Shown here piece after piece: positions 1 to 6,985 of a DNA stretch of 20,448 nt (position 1 is its first letter; each line of letters starts with the position of its first letter). Position numbers and translations under genes: made by a program. The stretch is from contig CAVCFO010000028.1 of the NCBI GenBank assembly GCA_963601575.1, positions 1-20,448 on the forward strand. Reading direction: 5' to 3'. This stretch comes from CAG-238 sp963601575. Its GTDB lineage: Bacteria > Bacillota > Clostridia > Peptostreptococcales > Anaerovoracaceae. The notes beneath the pieces were generated by a model. The model had not been told where the DNA came from, did not search any database, and was given only the letters and a program-made list of their open reading frames with translations.

Positions 1-7
1 CCCCCCT

Positions 8-43
8 CGTGTCTACTTTTTGAAGATGCGTGTCTACTTTTTG
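8..43. repeat. Two exact 15-bp direct repeats, possible insertion-sequence end
   Basis: CGTGTCTACTTTTTG occurs exactly at 8-22 and 29-43, a period of 21 bp, followed by TTGACCAGTGCAC. In the homologous promoter region at 19.7 kb the sequence past the -10 is quite different and leads straight into a ribosome site and a signal peptide. Here the homology stops near base 63 and these repeats begin. Repeated short blocks at an end are typical of IS21-type elements, but no transposase is inside the window. They could equally be a natural leader of a gene lying to the left. The identification as a mobile element is an inference. Confidence 0.35.
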
Positions 44-60
44 TTGACCAGTGCACAAAT

Positions 61-102
61 CTCTTATCATTATAATACCCCCCCCCCATGCCGATTTGTC
101 AA
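61..102 (-). promoter_or_regulatory. Left promoter module with G10 spacer tract, reading left
   Basis: Read on the minus strand there is a perfect -35 TTGACA (102-97), nine bases, a run of ten G (87-78), then TATTAT (77-72) as -10. The spacing is 19, two longer than the optimum of 17. The stretch from about 61 to 190 is closely similar to the promoter region of the surface-protein gene at 19.7 kb, where the tract is nine G and the spacing 18. Changes in tract length would be expected to alter promoter strength. The gene it serves would lie left of base 1 and is not visible. Confidence 0.7.
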
Positions 103-131
103 CTAGTATGAATTTTCATATATGGGCATTT

Positions 132-270
132 ATGCAAGTAGGGCGCGTGAATTACCCCTACCGCCCGCTTTTAGTATAGCAGTTCAATTTGTGCAAGCAG
201 GATCGGGAATTACCCCTCCGCCCGCTTTTAGTATGGCAGTTCCGTTCAACTTTTAGTATAGCAGTTCAAA
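132..270. repeat. Direct repeats upstream of the left G-tract promoter
   Basis: A unit of about 59 bp (starting TGCAAG near 133, ending at the core TTTTAGTATAGCAGTTC) is followed by a second copy at 192-241 and a third, truncated copy at 251-270 that keeps only the core. Within the first two units an ATTACCCCT block and CCGCCCGC precede the core. A related single copy lies upstream of the second G-tract promoter at 19783-19840. The position just upstream of -35 would suit an activator-binding array, but no protein is known for it. Apart from this repeat and the terminator at 299-325, bases 1-335 hold no gene that I can support. Confidence 0.7.
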
Positions 271-298
271 TTGGCAAGAAATGCGAGATTTATATTAC

Positions 299-325
299 AA
301 AAAGCGCCCAGATTTCTCTGAGCGC
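299..325 (-). terminator. Rho-independent terminator of the tRNA operon
   Basis: On the minus strand a nine-pair stem (GCGCTCAGA with TCTGGGCGC, one G-U pair) is closed by a GAAA tetraloop and followed by five T. It starts 11 bases beyond the CCA end of the initiator tRNA, so it very likely ends the tRNA transcript. Confidence 0.85.
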
Positions 326-335
326 CAAAGTTTCG

Positions 336-411
<76 letters not shown>

Positions 412-482
412 ATATCAATATTATGTTATTATGTTGTTTCCCCGGCAAGTATCTCCCGTTTTCGGTCCGACAAGAAATAATT

Positions 483-571
483 TGGTGCCGGAAACCGGGG
501 TCGAACCGGTACGATCGGTAAGGATCGCAGGATTTTAAGTCCTGTGCGTCTGCCAATTCCGCCATTCCGGC
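483..571 (-). tRNA. tRNA-Leu (TAA)
   Basis: A class II tRNA of 89 nt with a long variable arm. The acceptor stem is GCCGGAA/TTCCGGC, discriminator A, CCA encoded. The anticodon loop CTTAAAA gives anticodon TAA. It is the middle gene of the operon. Confidence 0.93.
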
Positions 572-637
572 GCAAATAATACTTTTTCTACATTCTCGGG
601 TTCTCGCCCCTTTCGGGCACAAGAAAACCGTAAAAAA

Positions 638-712
638 TGGCTCCGAGGGAGGGGCTCGAACCCTCGACCTTGCGGTTAACAGCCGCCTGCTCCACCATTG
701 AGCTACCTCGGA
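638..712 (-). tRNA. tRNA-Asn (GTT)
   Basis: A 75-nt cloverleaf with acceptor stem TCCGAGG/CCTCGGA, discriminator G and encoded CCA. The anticodon loop CTGTTAA gives anticodon GTT. It is first in the operon, about 36 bases after the predicted transcription start. Confidence 0.93.
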
Positions 713-754
713 ACGCTTCTTGCCGACAAACTAACATCGCCGACAACAATAAAG

Positions 755-783
755 ATTATACTCTACTGTGTCGGCGTTGTCAA
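755..783 (-). promoter_or_regulatory. Promoter of the tRNA operon
   Basis: On the minus strand TTGACA (783-778), a 17-base spacer and TATAAT (760-755) form a perfect consensus promoter, fitting a strongly expressed stable-RNA operon. Transcription would start near 748. Between it and the carB stop (784-883) I see no clear terminator hairpin, so some read-through from carB is possible. Confidence 0.88.
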
Positions 784-883
784 GGGTTTTTCGGATTATT
801 TTAGCCTTCTTTTCTTTTATTTTTGTAAAGCTCGATTCATCTTCGATTAAGCATCTATTCAGCTTCGGTTCAATGCGAGATGT

Positions 884-3800
884 TCATGCCCCGAAAATCG
901 CATGATATTGCGGTTTTACGCCTGCCTTCTTGAGCTTGAGCGCCGCAAGGTAGGCACCTGCTGTGTCCATGCAGGTCAGAACAGGAAGCCCCTTTTCTAT
1001 CGCCTGTCTACGAAGCGGGAACATATCAGTCGAGATCTTGTTGGTTACCTGCGGCACGTTGAGTATCACCTGGATTTCTTCTCCGATCATCTTGCCAACA
1101 TCACTGAATGGCACCACGCTGCAAGGAATCCCTCTATCGTTTAGGAACTTGCAGGTTCCTGCGGATGCATAGATTGTGAATCCTTCTTCTGCATACTGTT
1201 TCATAAGCTCCGCTGCCTTGTTTGTCTTGTCGTGGTCGCGCAGCGAGATATAGATGCCGCCTGATGTGAAAATCCTCGTTCCGGCGGAGGCAAGCCCTTT
1301 ATATAATGCCATGTCCAGATCCTTATCCAGGCCCAGCACTTCGCCCGTGGAGCGCATCTCAGGCCCCAGCGCAACGTCCACGTTCGTGAGCTTTGCGTTT
1401 GAAAATACCGGTACCTTTACGGCAAAATATCCTGACTTGCGATAAAGTCCCGTGCCCCACTCAAGATCCGCTAATCTCTGCCCGAGCATAACCGCCATCG
1501 CAATCTTTACCATCGGAACTGCCGTGACCTTGCTGAGGATAGGCACGGTACGGGAAGCGCGAGGATTGACCTCTATAACATAAATCTCCTTGCCGTCATA
1601 AACATATTGCACGTTCATCAGGCCGCAAACCGAAAGGGCTTCTGCGATTTTTCTGGTATATTCTGCCGCCTTATCGACAACTTCGTTAGGAAGAGAATAT
1701 GCAGGATATACCGAGATGCTGTCGCCGGAATGAACGCCTGTGCGCTCGATATGCTGCATAACTCCGGGCACGAGCAGGTCGCATCCGTCGCCTACCGCGT
1801 CTATCTCAAACTCTATGCCCTCGACATATTTGTCTATAAGCACAGGATGCTCCTCGGAGAGCGAAACGGCTTCCTTTAGATATTTATATAGCTCCTCGTC
1901 ATTATATACCACCTGCATTGCCCTGCCGCCGATGACAAACGACGGACGCACGATCAGCGGGTAGCCGAGCCTCTCAGTGATTGCAGCTGCATCTCCTGCG
2001 CGGGTGATCGCTCCGCCTTGCGGGGCCGGGATGCCAAGCTTTTTCAGGAGCTCTGAGAATTTTTCTCTGTCTTCTGCCAGGTCTATCGAGCGGTTGCTTG
2101 TTCCGAGTATGCGAATGCCTCGCTCCGAAAGTCCCTCCGCAAGGTTCAGCGCCGTCTGTCCGCCGAGCTGAAGCACGACCCCATATGGCCGCTCCTTTTT
2201 GATTACGTTCATCACATCGTCAACATGAAGCGCCTCAAAATAGAGCTTATCTGCCGTATCAAAGTCCGTGCTTACGGTCTCCGGATTGTTATTTATTATG
2301 ATCGATTCATATCCAAGCTCGCCGAGAGCCCATACGCCCTGCACGCAGCAATAGTCAAATTCTATGCCCTGGCCGATTCTGATGGGGCCTGAGCCTACCA
2401 CCAGCACCTTTGGCCTATCCGTCGGCTGCGATTCGTCCTCGGAGTCAAAGCATGAATAATAATATGGAGTTGCCGCCTCAAATTCGCCTGCGCAGGTATC
2501 TACCATCTTATATACCGGATAAATTCCGTTATAGTCGCGAAGATCCCGGAGCGCCTCGCTTTTCATTCCGGTGAGCGCAAGTATCTCGGAGTCTGTGAAT
2601 CCCATCTTCTCGGCTTCTGCGATCAGCTCCGGGCTAACGGGATCATTTGCCAGTTTATTTTCCATTTCGACGATATTTTCTATCTTGGCTATGAACCAAG
2701 GGTCGATCATCGTCTTTTCGTTGATTTCTTCTGCACTCATTGCTCCGCGGCGGAGGAGCTCTGCGATTACGAATATGCGCTCATCGTCGCATGCCAGGAG
2801 CTTTTCGCAAAGAGCCTCATCATCAAGGCCTGAGACATAGGGAACTCTCAGTCCGTCGCACTTCACCTCAAGCGATGTGATAGCCTTTAGGAGCGCGCTC
2901 TCAAAGCTCCTGCAAATCGACATGACTTCTCCTGTTGCCTTCATCTGGGTTCCCAGCTTTCTGGAGGCGGTGCGGAACTTGTCGAATGGCCATTTTGGGA
3001 ATTTCACAACGCAATAGTCCATTGTAGGTTCAAATAATGCGCTGGATTCTTCTGTTATATAATTCTTTAGCTCTTCGAGGCTATATCCCAATGCGATCTT
3101 TGCGGCGATCTTTGCGATCGGATATCCCGCCGCCTTCGATGCGAGGGCAGAAGAGCGGCTCACACGCGGATTTACCTCGATTACTATATATTCGTCGGAT
3201 TTTGGGTCGAGTGCAAATTGAACGTTGCAGCCTCCTTCGATCTTGAGAGCGCGTATGATCTTTAGCGATGCGTTTCTGAGCATCTGATATTCGTGGTCTG
3301 CCAGGGTCTGGGTTGGGGCAACGACGATGCTGTCTCCTGTGTGGACTCCCACGGGATCGAGATTTTCCATGGAGCAGATGATTATGCAATTGTCCTTGCG
3401 GTCGCGAATCACCTCATACTCGATTTCCTTCCAGCCTGCCACGGACTTTTCGATGAGGACCTGCCCGATGGCGCTCTTTTCGATGCCGCGCCACGCGAGC
3501 TTTTCAAGCTCTGCATCGTCCTTTGCGATTCCGCCGCCTGTTCCTCCGAGCGTAAAAGCCGGTCTTATTATCACAGGAAATCCTATCTCACATGCGATTT
3601 TCTTTGCCTCATAGAGGCTCGTTGCGATTGCAGATGAGGGGACCGGCTCTCCGATTTCTTCCATCAGAGCCTTGAACTTCTCGCGATCCTCTGCCTTTTC
3701 GATCGCTTCCTTGTTAATCCCAAGGAGCTCTATGCCAAGCTCGGCGAGCACGCCCTTTTCGTCAAGCTCCATCGCAAGGTTAAGCCCCGTCTGTCCGCCA

Positions 3801-4066
3801 AAGCCTGCGAGGATCCCATCCGGTCTTTCCTTCCGAAGAATCGCCTCCACGGCCTCCGCCGTAAGCGGCTCGATATATATCTTATCTGCGATCCCCCGGT
3901 CTGTCATGATCGTGGCAGGGTTGCTGTTGATGAGCACAGTTTCGATGCCCTCCTCGCGGATCGCCTTGCAGCACTGGGTCCCTGCGTAGTCAAATTCTGC
4001 CGCCTGGCCGATTATGATGGGGCCGGAACCGATTATTAAAACTTTTTTTATCTGATTTTTCGTCAT
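884..4066 (-). CDS. carB: Carbamoyl-phosphate synthase, large subunit
   Basis: Makes carbamoyl phosphate from bicarbonate, two ATP and the ammonia delivered by CarA; the product feeds arginine and pyrimidine synthesis in the cytoplasm. The 1060 residues cover the whole family length. The first half opens with KVLIIGSGPIIIGQ (8-20) and has an ATP-grasp core with RPAFTLGGTGGG (168-179) and EVNPR (297-301). The second half repeats this: KVLVVGSGPIRIGQ (553-566), RPSFVIGGR (707-715), EVNPR (832-836). The C-terminal 120 or so residues are the MGS-like allosteric domain (ASAGT at 967-971, a late FPLRRQAIEKG). The ATG has a GAAGGAAG ribosome site 10 bases upstream. It lies 16 bases behind carA, so the two are one operon. 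The sequence alone does not say whether arginine or pyrimidines control it; the argG neighbour favours arginine. Confidence 0.98.
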   Translation of the reverse strand: MTKNQIKKVLIIGSGPIIIGQAAEFDYAGTQCCKAIREEGIETVLINSNPATIMTDRGIADKIYIEPLTAEAVEAILRKERPDGILAGFGGQTGLNLAMELDEKGVLAELGIELLGINKEAIEKAEDREKFKALMEEIGEPVPSSAIATSLYEAKKIACEIGFPVIIRPAFTLGGTGGGIAKDDAELEKLAWRGIEKSAIGQVLIEKSVAGWKEIEYEVIRDRKDNCIIICSMENLDPVGVHTGDSIVVAPTQTLADHEYQMLRNASLKIIRALKIEGGCNVQFALDPKSDEYIVIEVNPRVSRSSALASKAAGYPIAKIAAKIALGYSLEELKNYITEESSALFEPTMDYCVVKFPKWPFDKFRTASRKLGTQMKATGEVMSICRSFESALLKAITSLEVKCDGLRVPYVSGLDDEALCEKLLACDDERIFVIAELLRRGAMSAEEINEKTMIDPWFIAKIENIVEMENKLANDPVSPELIAEAEKMGFTDSEILALTGMKSEALRDLRDYNGIYPVYKMVDTCAGEFEAATPYYYSCFDSEDESQPTDRPKVLVVGSGPIRIGQGIEFDYCCVQGVWALGELGYESIIINNNPETVSTDFDTADKLYFEALHVDDVMNVIKKERPYGVVLQLGGQTALNLAEGLSERGIRILGTSNRSIDLAEDREKFSELLKKLGIPAPQGGAITRAGDAAAITERLGYPLIVRPSFVIGGRAMQVVYNDEELYKYLKEAVSLSEEHPVLIDKYVEGIEFEIDAVGDGCDLLVPGVMQHIERTGVHSGDSISVYPAYSLPNEVVDKAAEYTRKIAEALSVCGLMNVQYVYDGKEIYVIEVNPRASRTVPILSKVTAVPMVKIAMAVMLGQRLADLEWGTGLYRKSGYFAVKVPVFSNAKLTNVDVALGPEMRSTGEVLGLDKDLDMALYKGLASAGTRIFTSGGIYISLRDHDKTNKAAELMKQYAEEGFTIYASAGTCKFLNDRGIPCSVVPFSDVGKMIGEEIQVILNVPQVTNKISTDMFPLRRQAIEKGLPVLTCMDTAGAYLAALKLKKAGVKPQYHAIFGA

Positions 4067-4082
4067 TTCTGTAGCTTCCTTC

Positions 4083-5183
4083 TCACGCTTTCATAAGTTC
4101 GGTAAATTTTTCGAATAAATATTTGCTGTCGCAAGGCCCGGGGCTTGCCTCCGGATGGTACTGAACCGAGAATATCGGCCTCTGGCGGTGTTTCATGCCC
4201 TCTACCGTCTTGTCGTTCAAATTGACCTCGGTTACGTCCATATTCTTTAGGATCATGCTCTCGGCCTTGACCGCATATCCGTGGTTTTGGGATGTGATAT
4301 AGCTGCGATCTGTTTCTTTATTATATACGCCGTGGTTGCCGCCGCGGTGCCCGTACTTCAGTTTATATGTCTCTCCGCCTGCTGCCAGAGCAAGAATCTG
4401 ATGCCCGAGACAGATACCAAACATCGGCAGGGCCTTGCCGTCTGCGCGGGATGCCTGCATGAGCTTTTTGACCTCTTCTATTGCTTCTTTGGCCTCTGCA
4501 GGATCTCCCGGGCCGTTAGAGAGGAACACCCCGTCAGGCTTGCTTGCGAGCACCTCTTCTGCGCTGAATCCGTAAGGGAAAATCTTGATCGCGCAGCCGC
4601 AGGCTTCAAGATCGTCTAATATCGATTTTTTTATACCAAAGTCAAGAACAGCAACCCTGTATTTTCCGTCCGGGCAGGATTCATAATCCGGATATTTCGC
4701 CTCTGCCCAGGATGCTTCCTTCATATAGCCCCCTCGCAGGCTGCTTTCTTCGCAAAGCTTTGCAAGCTCTGCTTGGCTCTTATCCTCTGTTGAAATCACG
4801 CATTTTACCGTTCCCTGCTTTCTGATCCTCTTTGTGAGCTGGCGGGTGTCAATATTTGCTATCCCGGGGATTCCCATTTCCTTGAGCCAGGCTTCTAGCG
4901 ATTTTTCCAAGCGATAGTTTGAGGGCGATGCGCAGACCTCCTTGACTACAAGGCCTGATGCATAGATTTTGTCGGACTGGTTATCCTCGCCATTGATTCC
5001 GTAGTTACCGATGAGCGGATAGGTCATGGTTATGATCTGGCCGCAATAGGATGGGTCGGTGAGGATTTTTTGATAGCCTGTCATGGAAGTGTTAAAAACA
5101 AGCTCTCCGGCGCAAGTTGCCTCCGCTCCGAAGCCCTCGCCCTCATAAAAGCTGCCATCCGCAAGATATAACTTTCCTTTCAT
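4083..5183 (-). CDS. carA: Carbamoyl-phosphate synthase, small (glutaminase) subunit
   Basis: Hydrolyses glutamine and channels the ammonia to CarB. The 366 residues match the family. The N-terminal CarA domain occupies about 1-150 (GELVFNTSMTGYQ at 26-38). The C-terminal class I glutamine amidotransferase domain has the nucleophile Cys258 in GICLGHQ and the partners His343 and Glu345 in QYHPE, so the enzyme should be active. SNGPGDP (222-228) forms the oxyanion region. The ATG has a clean AAGGAGA site at 5188-5194. The gene is first in the carAB operon, with a leader of about 190 bases from the predicted start near 5371. argG diverges on the other side. Confidence 0.98.
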   Translation of the reverse strand: MKGKLYLADGSFYEGEGFGAEATCAGELVFNTSMTGYQKILTDPSYCGQIITMTYPLIGNYGINGEDNQSDKIYASGLVVKEVCASPSNYRLEKSLEAWLKEMGIPGIANIDTRQLTKRIRKQGTVKCVISTEDKSQAELAKLCEESSLRGGYMKEASWAEAKYPDYESCPDGKYRVAVLDFGIKKSILDDLEACGCAIKIFPYGFSAEEVLASKPDGVFLSNGPGDPAEAKEAIEEVKKLMQASRADGKALPMFGICLGHQILALAAGGETYKLKYGHRGGNHGVYNKETDRSYITSQNHGYAVKAESMILKNMDVTEVNLNDKTVEGMKHRQRPIFSVQYHPEASPGPCDSKYLFEKFTELMKA

Positions 5184-5222
5184 TTTGTCTCCTTTTTTCT
5201 TTTATATATATTGCTTTCATTT

Positions 5223-5285
5223 TATACTTTTTTACATCCTATACTGCTTATACTTCTTATTTATACTTTTTATACTTTTTATACT
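5223..5285 (-). repeat. AGTATA repeat array in the carAB leader
   Basis: The hexamer AGTATA (TATACT on the plus strand) occurs six times, at 5223, 5240, 5249, 5262, 5271 and 5280. The last three form a tandem 9-bp repeat of consensus AAAAGTATA. It lies inside the predicted untranslated leader, between the operator-like palindromes and the carA ribosome site. Each copy also resembles a -10 box or an AT-rich binding site. Its role is unknown. Confidence 0.6.
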
Positions 5286-5310
5286 TCATTGCAGCTTTTT
5301 ATGCTTTTAT

Positions 5311-5351
5311 CGTATAATTATTCGTGCGTTATGCATCATTTCATGCATAAC
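5311..5351. promoter_or_regulatory. Two palindromes, candidate arginine-repressor operators
   Basis: CGTATAATTATTCG at 5311-5324 is a near-perfect palindrome (one mismatched pair) resembling ArgR/AhrC boxes, whose known core is a TNTGNAT/ATNCANA inverted repeat around an A+T centre. Just beside it GTTATGCAT (5328-5336) and ATGCATAAC (5343-5351) form a perfect inverted repeat with a 6-base spacer. Both sit in the first 60 bases downstream of the predicted carAB start, a typical place for roadblock or repressor sites. The second could also fold as an RNA hairpin, but no T run follows. The assignment to ArgR is inferred from the arginine genes on both sides. Confidence 0.45.
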
Positions 5352-5377
5352 CGCCCTTTTTTATTCACCATTTTTGC

Positions 5378-5406
5378 ATTATACACCTATTCGCCCCGCA
5401 TATCAA
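5378..5406 (-). promoter_or_regulatory. carAB promoter
   Basis: On the minus strand TTGATA (5406-5401), 17 bases, then TATAAT (5383-5378) make a near-consensus promoter with a start near 5371 and a leader of about 190 bases before carA. Confidence 0.75.
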
Positions 5407-5424
5407 GTATTTTTATTCATACTT
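5405..5424. promoter_or_regulatory. Palindrome overlapping the carAB -35, possible ARG box
   Basis: AAGTAT and ATACTT flank an 8-base A+T centre (TTTTATTC). The right half, ATTCATA, fits the ArgR half-site, and the whole overlaps the -35 of carAB while lying 47 bases upstream of the argG -35. A repressor here could act on both divergent promoters. The match is partial, so this is tentative. Confidence 0.35.
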
Positions 5425-5470
5425 GTGAAAATTTATTTTCGATTTTATATAAAAAATCACAAAATACCTA

Positions 5471-5498
5471 TTGCATTTTTGTTTTTTAGTAGTATAAT
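5471..5498 (+). promoter_or_regulatory. argG promoter
   Basis: TTGCAT (5471-5476), 16 bases, then TATAAT (5493-5498). Transcription would start near 5505, giving a leader of about 50 bases. Apart from this, the carAB promoter, the palindromes and the AGTATA array, the 372-base carA-argG interval is plain A+T-rich sequence. Confidence 0.75.
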
Positions 5499-5555
5499 AG
5501 ACCTTGTTTTTAATTGTTATTCAGATTTAAGGATATTTATACACGGAGGGAACTT

Positions 5556-6824
5556 ATGGCTAAGCAGAAAATCGTCCTCGCTTATTCCGGAGGACTGGAC
5601 ACATCAATTATTTTGACATGGCTCAAGGAGCAATACGACTGCGAGGTTATCGCCGTTTGCTGCAACGCGGGTCAGAAAGAAGATTTCGCAGAAATTGAAG
5701 AAAAGGCATATAAGACAGGAGCATCCAAGGCCTATATCCTCGACATCCAGAAGGAATTTGTCGAAGATTATATCTGGCCGGTTATGAAGGCGGGCGCAAT
5801 CTACGAGAATGCATATCTTCTCGGAACTTCTATGGCAAGACCGCTGATGGCAAAGAAGCTTGTTGAGATCGCAGAAAAGGAAGGCGCTTTTTATATCTGC
5901 CACGGCTGCACAGGCAAGGGCAACGACCAGGTGCGTTTTGAGACTACCATCAAGGCACTCAATCCTGCAATCAAGATCATCGCACCGTGGAGAACCTGGG
6001 ATTTCCATTCGAGAGAGGATCTGATCGAATATGCAAAGGCTCATGACATTCCGATCCACCAGACAGTAGAAAAGATTTATTCAAGAGATGAGAACATCTG
6101 GCATATCAGCCACGAGGGCGGAAACCTCGAAAATCCTTGGAACGAGCACCTCAAGGACATTCACGTTCTCAGCTGCGAGCCGGAGGATGCTCCGGATGAG
6201 ATAACCTATGTTGACATCGACTTTGAAAAGGGCGTTCCTGTCGGACTTAACGGCAAGAAGATGGATTCGGTTTCGCTTCTAGGCGAGCTCAATGAGCTTG
6301 GCAGCAAGAACGGCATCGGAACTATAGATATCATCGAAAACCGTCTCGTAGGCATGAAGTCAAGAGGCGTCTATGAGACCCCGGGCGGCACGATCCTGTA
6401 TGCTGCTCATACGGATCTCGAGAGACTCATCCTAGACAGAGATACCATGCAATATAAGAATATCGTAGCACAGAAATTCGCTCAGATGGTATATGACGGA
6501 CTTTGGTTCACACCGCTTCGCGAGGCGATCTCGGCATTCGTAGATGTTACGCAGGCTCAGGTTACCGGCACCGTCAAGATGAAGCTCTACAAGGGCAACG
6601 CTCTTCCGGTTGCAAGCAAGTCTGATTATGCGCTCTATAGCGAAGAGTTTGCAACATTCAGCGCAGACGAGGTTTATAACCAGCACGACGCAGAGGGCTT
6701 CATCAACCTCTTCTCGCTTCCGCTCAAGATCAGAGCAATCCAGAAGGAACAGCTCGAAGGAGGCTCAAAGTACAGCAAACAGCTCGAAAAGAAGGTTCTC
6801 AAGGGCGGAGAATTCATCCAGTAA
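5556..6824 (+). CDS. argG: Argininosuccinate synthase
   Basis: Joins citrulline and aspartate with ATP to give argininosuccinate, the penultimate step of arginine synthesis. Citrulline is made from the carbamoyl phosphate supplied by the divergent carAB. The 422 residues fit the family. The N-terminal PP-loop ATP-binding motif AYSGGLDTS lies at 9-17, and GCTGKGNDQVRFE at 117-129 is the family signature. The start is taken at 5556 because GGAGGG ends five bases before it and the following MAKQKIVLAYSGG matches known N-termini. An ATG 42 bases earlier is in frame but lacks a ribosome site. No argH follows: the gene ends in a terminator about 120 bases downstream. Confidence 0.97.
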   Translation: MAKQKIVLAYSGGLDTSIILTWLKEQYDCEVIAVCCNAGQKEDFAEIEEKAYKTGASKAYILDIQKEFVEDYIWPVMKAGAIYENAYLLGTSMARPLMAKKLVEIAEKEGAFYICHGCTGKGNDQVRFETTIKALNPAIKIIAPWRTWDFHSREDLIEYAKAHDIPIHQTVEKIYSRDENIWHISHEGGNLENPWNEHLKDIHVLSCEPEDAPDEITYVDIDFEKGVPVGLNGKKMDSVSLLGELNELGSKNGIGTIDIIENRLVGMKSRGVYETPGGTILYAAHTDLERLILDRDTMQYKNIVAQKFAQMVYDGLWFTPLREAISAFVDVTQAQVTGTVKMKLYKGNALPVASKSDYALYSEEFATFSADEVYNQHDAEGFINLFSLPLKIRAIQKEQLEGGSKYSKQLEKKVLKGGEFIQ

Positions 6825-6836
6825 GGCGAGCTAGCA

Positions 6837-6925
6837 AGCATCGCAGGCCAGCATTGCAGATGGGCGCTGCAGGCGAGCGTTACCGGCAGCATCACAGGCA
6901 TCATCACAGACGAGCGTTGCCGGCG
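6837..6925. repeat. Degenerate 12-14-bp repeats after argG
   Basis: About seven imperfect units resembling AGCATCGCAGGC or AGCGTTGCCGGC run head to tail between the argG stop and the terminator. They encode nothing recognisable. They may be a decayed repeat tract or part of the argG 3' untranslated region. Confidence 0.45.
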
Positions 6926-6944
6926 AGTAGCCAGTATAGCAGAC

Positions 6945-6978
6945 AAAAAAAATCGGCGGAAATTTCCGCCGTTTTTTT
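6945..6978. terminator. Bidirectional terminator between argG and the GH25 gene
   Basis: The perfect 18-bp palindrome CGGCGGAAATTTCCGCCG (954-971 of the 6-kb block) has eight A on its left (with one T before the stem) and seven T on its right. It therefore works as a rho-independent terminator for argG and for the convergent minus-strand unit ending at 6986. Confidence 0.92.
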
Positions 6979-6985
6979 CTTTCAA

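Noticed and set aside
784..883. A terminator for carAB ahead of the tRNA promoter
   Set aside because: Only weak, interrupted inverted repeats and no T run were seen.
5185..5616. Plus-strand frames rich in Phe, Tyr and Leu between carA and argG
   Set aside because: They arise from A+T-rich leader repeats; promoters of both strands lie within them and no ribosome site fits.
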